DNA of 10,848 bases, from NCBI GenBank assembly GCA_002471975.1, contig DKQZ01000111.1, positions 1 through 10,848 on the forward strand. Direction: 5' to 3'. The notes under the pieces were generated by a model. It was not told the origin of the DNA, did no database searches, and worked only from the letters and a program-made list of their open reading frames with translations. Source of the DNA: Dialister sp. UBA7295. Its GTDB lineage: Bacteria; Bacillota; Negativicutes; Veillonellales; Dialisteraceae. Of this stretch, positions 6,104 to 10,848 are shown one piece after another; the stretch's first letter is position 1; each line of letters opens with the position of its first letter. The translations under genes and the position numbers were made by a program.

Positions 6104-7714
6104 TCACAGCACCGCATCCAGCAGTCCTTTCACTCCTCCGACGCGATAGGCCTCTTTGTACGGTCCTATTTCTTCCCTCATCATGGCGTCCAGGGCCTGC
6201 ATGCCCATGAATTCCACCGGCGCTTTATCATCGGTGAAGATATTTTCACCCTGTTTATGAGGGACGGCAGCGGAACGGACGCAGCCTATAAGGTCCCGCA
6301 GGTCTTTGTCTTTGAGGGCGAGACGGTTTTTCTCAAATTGTTCCGCAAGGGTGGCATCATTCCAGGCGTAGACTTCGCGGTTTGTCTGATCCGGCACGTC
6401 GGCGGTATAGACTTTCGAAAAGGCCGTGCCCATGGAGTTTAAAAGATATTCATTGATTTCCCCTTCCCCATTGGTTTTGAGGTTCATATTCACCACCATG
6501 ACGCCCGAGGGATTCAGATGATCCCGGACCAGACTGAAAAATTCCCGGCTGCTCATCTGGAAGGGAATGGTAATATCCTGATAGGCATCGACGAGGATGA
6601 CGTCATATTTCTCCTTCGTCCCCGCGAGAAAAGCCCGACCGTCGTAGGTGGTGACGGGGATATCGGAGGGAAGGTCGAAATATTTGTGGGAAAGGCCCGT
6701 GATGGCTTCATCGATTTCCACCCCTTCTATGGAAGCTTTGGGAAAATATTTCCTGCACTGGGCGGCAAAGGTACCGGTCCCCATGCCGAGGATGAGGATT
6801 TTCGGTTTCTCTTTACTGGAAATACCGGCCAGCACCGGCCCTGCCAGGGCATAGTCATAGTACATTCCCGTCAGTTCATCCCCTTTCATGCGGATGGACT
6901 GGACGCCAAAGAGGACGTTCGTGGAAAGGATGGTGCTTTTCGGCGTATCCCGCACCTGAAGGTAATTGTACATGGACTCTCCCTCATAGGTGAGTCCCTC
7001 TTCCCAGAAGGCGAAGTGGCTGGAAGAGCCGAAAATGGAAGCCGCAGCAAAAATGAGGACTCCCAGGGCCAGAGGACCCTTATTTCCCCCTCTGGAAATA
7101 AAGTAAGCGAGACCGATGACGAGAAGGACGCCTGAGAAAATGATGAAAGTCACTGCCGTCCCCACGGCAGGAATGGTCACGAAGGTGGGGAGAAACGTGC
7201 CGATGATGGACCCGATGGTATTGCAGGCCCCCAGCATACCCACGATGGAACCGGTAGAATCAAGGGAATTCACCGCATATTTCACAAGAGACGGCGTCAC
7301 CGTGCCCAGGAGAAATAAGGGAAATACAAAAAGCACGAGGCAGGTGAGGAACGATGCCCAGATGAGGAGATGGATATCGATGGCCACAATCAGCATCCCC
7401 GCGATGGCCATGATGATATATTTCCCTACCAGTGGAATGAGGGCGATCCAGATGGCAGCGATAATGAGCCGCCGATAGAGCTTTGCCGGGTCCGGATCTT
7501 TGTCCGCCAGCCGCCCGCCCCACACGTTTCCCAGGGCCATGGCGATCATAATGGTCCCGATGATCATGGTCCATACGATCTGGGACGAAGAAAAATAAGG
7601 AGCCATGAGCCGTGAAGCTCCCAGTTCCACAGCCATCACGGCCATACCGGCAAAAAATTCCGTGGCATAGAGGAAATATCGATTGCGCAATATCGGCGCC
7701 GCGCCCTTTTCCAT
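6104..7714 (-). CDS. Fused membrane protein / spermidine synthase-like domain
   Basis: A 536-residue two-part protein. Residues about 12-232 hold seven or so hydrophobic membrane segments. Residues about 240-505 resemble spermidine synthase and related SAM-type Rossmann folds: ESMYNY (246-251), nucleotide loop ILGMGTGT (308-315), acidic strand end GVEID (331-335), DGRAF (358-362) and LVDAYQD (374-380). The C-terminal DDKAPVE (495-501) is a hallmark of the fused family. In classical aminopropyltransferases the acidic motif is D-x-x-D; here Asp376 is followed by A-Y-Q, with the next Asp at 380, so aminopropyl transfer to putrescine is not assured. The start is chosen from GGGAGGTA (complement of 7721-7728), 6 nt upstream. 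No polyamine genes are adjacent. Family membership is well supported; the substrate is unknown. Confidence 0.88.
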   Translation of the reverse strand: MEKGAAPILRNRYFLYATEFFAGMAVMAVELGASRLMAPYFSSSQIVWTMIIGTIMIAMALGNVWGGRLADKDPDPAKLYRRLIIAAIWIALIPLVGKYIIMAIAGMLIVAIDIHLLIWASFLTCLVLFVFPLFLLGTVTPSLVKYAVNSLDSTGSIVGMLGACNTIGSIIGTFLPTFVTIPAVGTAVTFIIFSGVLLVIGLAYFISRGGNKGPLALGVLIFAAASIFGSSSHFAFWEEGLTYEGESMYNYLQVRDTPKSTILSTNVLFGVQSIRMKGDELTGMYYDYALAGPVLAGISSKEKPKILILGMGTGTFAAQCRKYFPKASIEGVEIDEAITGLSHKYFDLPSDIPVTTYDGRAFLAGTKEKYDVILVDAYQDITIPFQMSSREFFSLVRDHLNPSGVMVVNMNLKTNGEGEINEYLLNSMGTAFSKVYTADVPDQTNREVYAWNDATLAEQFEKNRLALKDKDLRDLIGCVRSAAVPHKQGENIFTDDKAPVEFMGMQALDAMMREEIGPYKEAYRVGGVKGLLDAVL

Positions 7715-7741
7715 CGTAACTACCTCCCGTCATTTTTCTCC

Positions 7742-7770
7742 ATTATAACGAGGGAAGCCGGAGCTGTCTA
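7742..7770 (-). promoter_or_regulatory. Sigma-70 promoter of the synthase-like gene
   Basis: On the minus strand, TAGACA (complement of 7765-7770) and TATAAT (complement of 7742-7747) are separated by exactly 17 bases. Transcription would begin near 7735, giving a leader of about 20 nt that contains the ribosome binding site. Confidence 0.75.
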
Positions 7771-7838
7771 ATAAAGTCTTTATATGGGGACATGCCTTTA
7801 AGGTAAATCATTAGCAATTGGTATTCCCGCCGGTTTTC

Positions 7839-7947
7839 GATTCCCCTGGAAGTTCCGGGCTGCCAGTCTCCCATCAGGGCTTTTGATTCGACTGGAGCAA
7901 AAAGGCATTATCCCCTTTTCCATTTCGGTATGCCGGGGTCCGGGGCG
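7839..7947. repeat. Direct repeat C, copy 1
   Basis: A stretch of roughly 105 bp resembling 8128-8234 in the same orientation. The best-preserved core, GGCATTATCCCCTTTTCC (7904-7921), matches 8185-8202 with one mismatch. Flanking matches include GAAGTT, CCAGTCTCCC, TATGC and GGGTCCG. It is non-coding by appearance. Nothing recognisable lies in 7771-7838. Confidence 0.6.
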
Positions 7948-8008
7948 GGGAGAAGCAAATTCATGAGCGCCGCAGTATATATAGGGAATGCACACAGACA
8001 GGGTTAAT

Positions 8009-8127
8009 AATGAGACTGATCAGCGAAACAATTCCGGCGAAATGCCACTATCCAATTGCGGTAAGGCTCTCCCTCGGGAGAGCTCCCCCGAAGGGGGTGA
8101 GAGGGCAAATCGATTCGAAGAATCGAT
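8009..8127. repeat. B-type palindromic repeat, 8.0 kb copy
   Basis: Contains AATGAGACTGA (also at about 3420), CTATCCAA, hairpin GCTCTCCC/GGGAGAGC (8066-8083), hairpin CCCCC-GAA-GGGGG (8085-8097), and an extra perfect hairpin ATCGATTC-GAA-GAATCGAT (8109-8127). The last replaces the GAACTGCACTTTCGAC tail of other copies. The GAA loop is kept while the arm sequences differ. Confidence 0.72.
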
Positions 8128-8234
8128 CATTCCCATAGAAGTTTCCAGTCTCCCCAGGACCTGCGATTTCAATCTGGGCAAAGGGGCATTATCCCGTTTT
8201 CCGTTATACTATGCAAGGAATCAGGGTCCGAGGC
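8128..8234. repeat. Direct repeat C, copy 2
   Basis: Partner of 7839-7947, lying about 285 bp downstream in the same orientation. The core GGCATTATCCCGTTTTCC (8185-8202) differs from the first copy at one base. It leads directly into composite repeat copy 4. Confidence 0.6.
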
Positions 8235-8240
8235 GCCGCA

Positions 8241-8371
8241 CATTCCCGATATCCCCAACAGCCCCGAAACAAAATCTGTTCATCCATAAACTCCCATATA
8301 AAATGGGCGCCCCATGACTTCAGGGCGCCCACCTTCACGAACCGCGAACCACGAACCACGAAATCTCGAAT
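8241..8371. repeat. Composite intergenic repeat, copy 4
   Basis: It lacks the TGG..CCA hairpin but keeps the other modules: CCGA or CCAA motifs at 8246, 8255 and 8264 (exact 9-base period); CCCATATAAAAT; hairpin GGGCGCCC (8305-8312) with GGGCGCCC (8323-8330); ACCTTC; and five heptamers (8337-8371): ACGAACC, GCGAACC, ACGAACC, ACGAAAT and CTCGAAT. It lies downstream of the minus-strand lipoprotein gene. Confidence 0.8.
8298..8330 (-). terminator. Probable terminator of the amino-acid-binding lipoprotein gene
   Basis: On the minus strand, an 8-bp GGGCGCCC/GGGCGCCC stem with a 10-nt loop is followed by ATTTTATAT. The T run is short, so termination may be weak. It sits about 120 bases past the stop codon, preceded by the heptamer array. 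Confidence 0.6.
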
Positions 8372-8452
8372 AAGAATCTGGCGGGGCTCGCCGGGATGAG
8401 GCTAATTCACGAAAACCGTAACTGTCTCAAACCATGGTCACTACCAATTGAC

Positions 8453-9304
8453 TCATTTTTTTGCATTCTCGATGGCTTTCTTGCTTGCTTCTTTCAGCCA
8501 TTTGTCGAAATTGCCGTTCTTTGTATTTTCCTGAATGACTTCGTTAATGACCTTTTTCAGGTCTTCATTGCCCTTGGGAATGGCTACTGCCGTATCCAGG
8601 ACTTTGGCAGTTTTGAAGTTCACATCAATCAATGTGAGGTCATCATTAAATACCAGGTATTGTTCTGCTACTACATCCTGTACTACCAACCCATCTACTT
8701 TTCCCTGTTTCAATTCCAAAACCACATCCGGTACATGGTCCAGGAATACCAGCTTCGATTCCTTCAATTCCTCCTGGGCCAGTTTTTCTTCGGTGGTGGA
8801 CTTCTGGGCTCCTACGGCTTTGCCCTTGAAATCTTCCAGGGCTTTCAGTTTATCCTTGTCTGCCTTGCGGATCATGATCTTTTCATGCATGGGGAGGTAC
8901 CCGTCAGAGAAGTCCATGGTCTTCTTTCTTTCATCGGTAGCGGAAATACCGGCGATGGCGATATCCACTTTTCCTGCGGTCAGGGAGGACAGGAGAGCCG
9001 TAAAATTCGAATCCGCCACTTTCAGCTTGACTCCCAGTTTATCGGCAATGGCTTTTGCCAGATCCATATCGACGCCGATAATGGTCTTGTCCCCCTTGGA
9101 AGCATCCAGGAATTCATAAGGCGGATAACCGGAAGCGGTGCCTACGGTGATTTCCCCTTTTTTCTTAATCTGCTCCATCAGAGAACCCTGTTTGGCCTGT
9201 GCCGAAGAAGCGGCCGGTTTGGCTTCGCCCCCGCAGCCTACAATAGAAAATGCAACAGAAGCTGCTGCCAAACCAAGAATCACTTTTTTCCATACCTGTT
9301 TCAT
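8453..9304 (-). CDS. Amino-acid ABC transporter substrate-binding lipoprotein
   Basis: Extracytoplasmic solute receptor of the polar amino acid family (type 2 periplasmic binding fold, GlnH/HisJ-like), 283 residues. The N-terminus is a lipoprotein signal: MKQVWKK, hydrophobic core, lipobox IVGC with lipidated Cys24, then a linker rich in Ala and Ser. The mature domain begins near ITVGTASGYPPYEF (52-65). GVDMDLAKAIADKLG (78-92) and ISATDERKKTMDFS (120-133) are family signatures; Arg126 is expected to bind the ligand alpha-carboxylate. An upstream in-frame ATG at 9334 is rejected because it has no ribosome binding site, whereas GAAGGAGCAG (complement of 9311-9320) is well placed for 9304. No permease or ATPase gene is in the window, so this is an orphan receptor here. 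The ligand cannot be read from sequence; an ARG-box-like site upstream hints at arginine-type regulation. Confidence 0.92.
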   Translation of the reverse strand: MKQVWKKVILGLAAASVAFSIVGCGGEAKPAASSAQAKQGSLMEQIKKKGEITVGTASGYPPYEFLDASKGDKTIIGVDMDLAKAIADKLGVKLKVADSNFTALLSSLTAGKVDIAIAGISATDERKKTMDFSDGYLPMHEKIMIRKADKDKLKALEDFKGKAVGAQKSTTEEKLAQEELKESKLVFLDHVPDVVLELKQGKVDGLVVQDVVAEQYLVFNDDLTLIDVNFKTAKVLDTAVAIPKGNEDLKKVINEVIQENTKNGNFDKWLKEASKKAIENAKK

Positions 9305-9336
9305 AAAAATCTGCTCCTTCCATTCAACAGTCATTT

Positions 9337-9351
9337 ATACAGATTCTGTAT
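9337..9351. promoter_or_regulatory. 15-bp palindrome at the transcription start of the lipoprotein gene
   Basis: ATACAGA and TCTGTAT, perfect 7-base arms around a single central T. It lies just downstream of the predicted transcription start. A one-base loop cannot form an RNA hairpin, so a protein-binding operator is the likelier reading. Confidence 0.5.
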
Positions 9352-9362
9352 TATTTTTACAT

Positions 9363-9391
9363 ATTTTAGTATATTTATACTGATAAGTCAA
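9363..9391 (-). promoter_or_regulatory. Sigma-70 promoter of the lipoprotein gene
   Basis: On the minus strand, TTGACT (complement of 9386-9391) and TAAAAT (complement of 9363-9368) are separated by exactly 17 bases. The spacer contains the inverted repeat AGTATA-aa-TATACT. The predicted start is near 9356 and the leader is about 50 nt. Confidence 0.75.
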
Positions 9392-9418
9392 TGGTTTTTT
9401 GCATATTTATGGATAATA

Positions 9419-9432
9419 TGAATTTTTATACA
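9419..9432. promoter_or_regulatory. ARG-box-like site (ArgR family operator candidate)
   Basis: TGAATTTTTATACA matches the palindromic ArgR/AhrC consensus TGAATWWWWATTCA at 13 of 14 positions. It lies upstream of the -35 box of the amino-acid-binding lipoprotein gene. Weaker look-alikes occur at 9400-9413 (11/14) and within the promoter spacer (10/14). The region is AT-rich, so chance matches are possible. Confidence 0.4.
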
Positions 9433-9443
9433 AATGAAGAGTG

Positions 9444-9478
9444 GTTAGCCGTTAGCCGTTAGTTCTTAGTTCTCAGTT
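9444..9478. repeat. Heptanucleotide array (GTTAGCC type)
   Basis: Five contiguous 7-base units: GTTAGCC twice, then GTTAGTT, CTTAGTT and CTCAGTT. It lies in the divergent intergenic region between the lipoprotein gene and the small membrane protein gene. Nothing recognisable lies between it and the hairpin at 9589. Confidence 0.85.
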
Positions 9479-9580
9479 GGCAGGTAACAGAATCTCACAT
9501 AAAACAGAAACTAAAAATGATTCAAAAGGACGTAAAGCTCCATTCCCATTCTCCACGATTTCTACTTTGAACGGAGAACT

Positions 9581-9612
9581 AAAAAATTGCGGGCTTCATG
9601 AATTGTGCCCGC
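9581..9612 (-). terminator. Orphan terminator-like hairpin (minus strand)
   Basis: The stem is GCGGGC (9589-9594) with GCCCGC (9607-9612). On the minus strand it is followed by TTTTTT (complement of 9581-9586). No minus-strand gene lies upstream of it; it may protect the lipoprotein promoter from read-through or simply be a mobile repeat unit. Confidence 0.6.
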
Positions 9613-9618
9613 TGCCTT

Positions 9619-9646
9619 CCCTAATCCCCAGTCCCCAATCCCCAAT
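9619..9646. repeat. Heptanucleotide array (CCCCAAT type)
   Basis: Four contiguous 7-base units: CCCTAAT, CCCCAGT, CCCCAAT, CCCCAAT. It is joined by TGCCTT to the hairpin at 9589-9612, the same arrangement as at 5789-5846. The minus strand carries three GGGG runs and one GGG with 3-4 base loops, a G-quadruplex pattern. Confidence 0.85.
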
Positions 9647-9685
9647 TCCTCCCATTCTCCCCTTTTCCTGCGTTCATAACAAGAG

Positions 9686-9702
9686 TATAATATAAATATT
9701 AT
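9686..9702 (+). promoter_or_regulatory. -10 region of the small membrane protein gene, with inverted repeat
   Basis: A perfect TATAAT (9686-9691) overlaps an inverted repeat ATAATA-taaa-TATTAT (9687-9702). The -35 match 17 bases upstream (TTTTCC, 9663-9668) is poor (3/6), so the promoter may need an activator or be weak. Confidence 0.5.
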
Positions 9703-9726
9703 GTAACACAGAAAAGGAGCATACTT

Positions 9727-10395
9727 ATGGATTCCAATCTCGTCACTATCATCGTTACCGTCATTCTTTCCCTCATCGGTTTCTTCATCGGATACCAGAT
9801 GCTCAGGCTGGAGAAAAACGTCAAGGATATCATCGATCAGATCATTGAACGTCACAAGGGAGACCGGAGTTTCCGGGACAAAGAATTCCTGAACTATTTC
9901 CATGCCGGTGGAAATATCTGGCTTTCCGCCATGGATGAAAAATTCCGCAAAATGCTGAATATGCAGAAATATACAGCCATGGGTGTTATTTTAGTGGCGG
10001 TCCTCTTAATCGCCACCGATATCGCCTCCGGCGTCTTCTATATGGCCATCCTCCCGGTGCTTCTCATCCTTTTCGTGGGAAGAAACCTGATGAACTTCAA
10101 GTCCGTGGCCGCCGATGACAAGACGAACAGCAAAAAAGCCATCGAATACTACAGGAAAGACTTCCCGGAAGACGGTATGGCAAAGAACAGCGGCGATTCC
10201 AAAGCGGCCGACAAACTGGCCGGCTGGTTCCTCACTGCCAAACGTACCTGCATCCAGACAGGAAAACTGGCCAAAGGCAAAATGGGCCAGTCCTCCGGCA
10301 GCGAGCCTCAGGAAGACCTCCCAAACCGCGCCGCAAGGAGAGCCCAGAAAGGCCATGGGTCCCACGCTTATCCAAGGGGAATGAGGAGAAGATAA
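9727..10395 (+). CDS. Hypothetical three-TM membrane protein with basic C-terminal tail
   Basis: I do not recognise this family. It has 222 residues. A hydrophobic segment at 4-24 is followed by a charged, probably amphipathic or coiled segment (25-80, including LRLEKNVKDIIDQIIERHKGD), two closely spaced membrane segments (about 83-99 and 102-119), and a polar, strongly basic tail ending in NRAARRAQKGH and PRGMRRR. The layout suggests a membrane-anchored protein with a nucleic-acid- or phospholipid-facing tail, but that is inference. The start is well defined by AAAGGAG (9713-9719), 7 nt before the ATG. It is transcribed alone: a heptamer array begins one base after the stop and a strong terminator follows at 10441-10475. 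No catalytic motif is visible. Confidence 0.8.
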   Translation: MDSNLVTIIVTVILSLIGFFIGYQMLRLEKNVKDIIDQIIERHKGDRSFRDKEFLNYFHAGGNIWLSAMDEKFRKMLNMQKYTAMGVILVAVLLIATDIASGVFYMAILPVLLILFVGRNLMNFKSVAADDKTNSKKAIEYYRKDFPEDGMAKNSGDSKAADKLAGWFLTAKRTCIQTGKLAKGKMGQSSGSEPQEDLPNRAARRAQKGHGSHAYPRGMRRR

Positions 10396-10396
10396 A

Positions 10397-10438
10397 GTTA
10401 GTGGTTAGCCGTTAGCTGTTAGCTGTTAGTGATCAGTG
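10397..10438 (+). repeat. Heptanucleotide array directly after a stop codon (GTTAGCY type)
   Basis: Six contiguous 7-base units: GTTAGTG, GTTAGCC, GTTAGCT twice, GTTAGTG, ATCAGTG. It starts one base after the TAA of the upstream gene and ends two bases before the terminator stem, the tightest example of the stop, heptamer, terminator arrangement. Confidence 0.9.
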
Positions 10439-10440
10439 AC

Positions 10441-10475
10441 AAGGCCGCATTTCAAATCGAAGTGCGGCCTTTTTT
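10441..10475 (+). terminator. Rho-independent terminator of the three-TM protein gene
   Basis: A 13-bp stem with one G-T pair (10441-10453 with 10459-10471), a 5-nt loop, and six T residues (10470-10475). Confidence 0.93.
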
Positions 10476-10810
10476 GATGGGTATATAACTTAAAACTCTC
10501 ATGGAAATATGGTGCAGCAGGTAGAGGGGAACTGCACTTTCGACAGGCAATTATACCTCGCAAAAATTGTCCGGCTTCCCCCATCGGGGGAAGCTCCCGC
10601 GAAGCGGGTAAAGGGGGCTTACTATCGTAAGAATGACAATTGGCACAGAAGTCCCATGCGTTACGTAATAATGGATCTTTAGTGAGTATCATTCTTACCG
10701 TTTCCCGCCGCTCCTGCCCGGAATGGTTCCGACAAGTTCGTGCCCCACCGCTGTCGCGGAGAGGGTGTACAAAAATAGAAATCATTATTTTAAAAACTTT
10801 AGGGACAAAA
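10476..10810. repeat. Intergenic stretch with B-type repeat and long inverted repeat
   Basis: There is no gene here. It holds: GAACTGCACTTTCGAC (10529-10544); a perfect 9-bp hairpin GCTTCCCCC-ATC-GGGGGAAGC (10574-10594); hairpin CCCGC-GAA-GCGGG (10596-10608); and a 10-bp inverted repeat GTAAGAATGA (10627-10636) / TCATTCTTAC (10689-10698) enclosing the palindrome TTACGTAA (10661-10668). Nothing recognisable lies between 10700 and 10810. Confidence 0.7.
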
Positions 10811-10845
10811 GTTATCAGTTATTAGTTATCAGTTCGCAGTTGTGG
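10811..10845. repeat. Heptanucleotide array (GTTATCA type) at window end
   Basis: Five contiguous 7-base units: GTTATCA, GTTATTA, GTTATCA, GTTCGCA, GTTGTGG. By analogy with the array at 10397, a terminator hairpin would be expected just beyond the window. Confidence 0.82.
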
Positions 10846-10848
10846 TGG

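Noticed and set aside
7988..8317. 109-codon plus-strand frame
   Set aside because: It runs entirely through palindromic and composite repeats, with no ribosome binding site and no recognisable protein pattern.
9304..9334. Upstream ATG for the lipoprotein (10 extra residues)
   Set aside because: It has no ribosome binding site, and it would put WKE-type polar residues before the signal peptide; the ATG at 9304 has GAAGGAG at good spacing.
9305..9355. Riboswitch or T-box in the lipoprotein leader
   Set aside because: The leader is only about 50 nt, with no T-box sequence or leader terminator.
8396..9421. 341-codon plus-strand open frame
   Set aside because: It is antisense to the lipoprotein gene, whose signal peptide, lipobox and binding motifs are clear. 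The plus-strand translation is rich in Phe, Cys and Gly with no domain and no ribosome binding site.
10426..10785. 119-codon minus-strand frame at the right end
   Set aside because: It crosses a strong terminator and repeat hairpins, and the composition follows the repeats.

Overview
This window looks like chromosomal DNA from a low-to-mid GC Firmicute in the broad sense. A Gram-negative Negativicutes lineage such as the Acidaminococcaceae is my best guess, with low confidence. The evidence is strong AGGAGG ribosome binding sites, TATAAT-type promoters, gene families typical of that group, and long intergenic regions packed with GC-rich palindromic repeats. There is no phage, plasmid, IS transposase, CRISPR, rRNA or tRNA.

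Layout: five large genes and one small one. (1) A potassium uptake operon, trkA-trkH (345-3147, + strand), encodes a two-RCK regulatory subunit and a channel subunit. (2) A second, gap-free paralogue of the channel, trkH2 (3846-5294, + strand), has its own promoter region and terminator. (3) A membrane protein fused to a spermidine-synthase-like domain lies on the minus strand (6104-7714). (4) An orphan amino-acid-binding lipoprotein also lies on the minus strand (8453-9304). (5) A three-TM protein of unknown function lies on the plus strand (9727-10395), divergent from the lipoprotein gene.

How the genes work together: TrkA and the two TrkH proteins should form Trk-type K+ uptake systems that share one gating subunit. 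The first TrkH carries Cys in place of the conserved glycine of its third selectivity-filter loop (residue 314), while TrkH2 keeps glycine. The two channels may therefore differ in ion selectivity or activity. No functional link between the Trk genes and the other three genes is visible.

The most unusual part is the intergenic DNA, about 3.4 kb of the window. It holds (a) nine arrays of heptanucleotide tandem repeats, each with its own heptamer, most of them directly 5' of a Rho-independent terminator hairpin in the reading direction; (b) a composite element of about 130-250 bp, present four times, made of a TGG..CCA hairpin, a 9-bp periodic CCCGA array, an A/T spacer, a GGGCGCC hairpin and a 7- or 9-bp array; (c) a three-way-junction-like repeat whose hairpin arms change in a compensatory way around a conserved GAA triloop; and (d) a separate pair of about 105-bp direct repeats. 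I regard this modular repeat and terminator architecture as the best candidate for something undescribed here.
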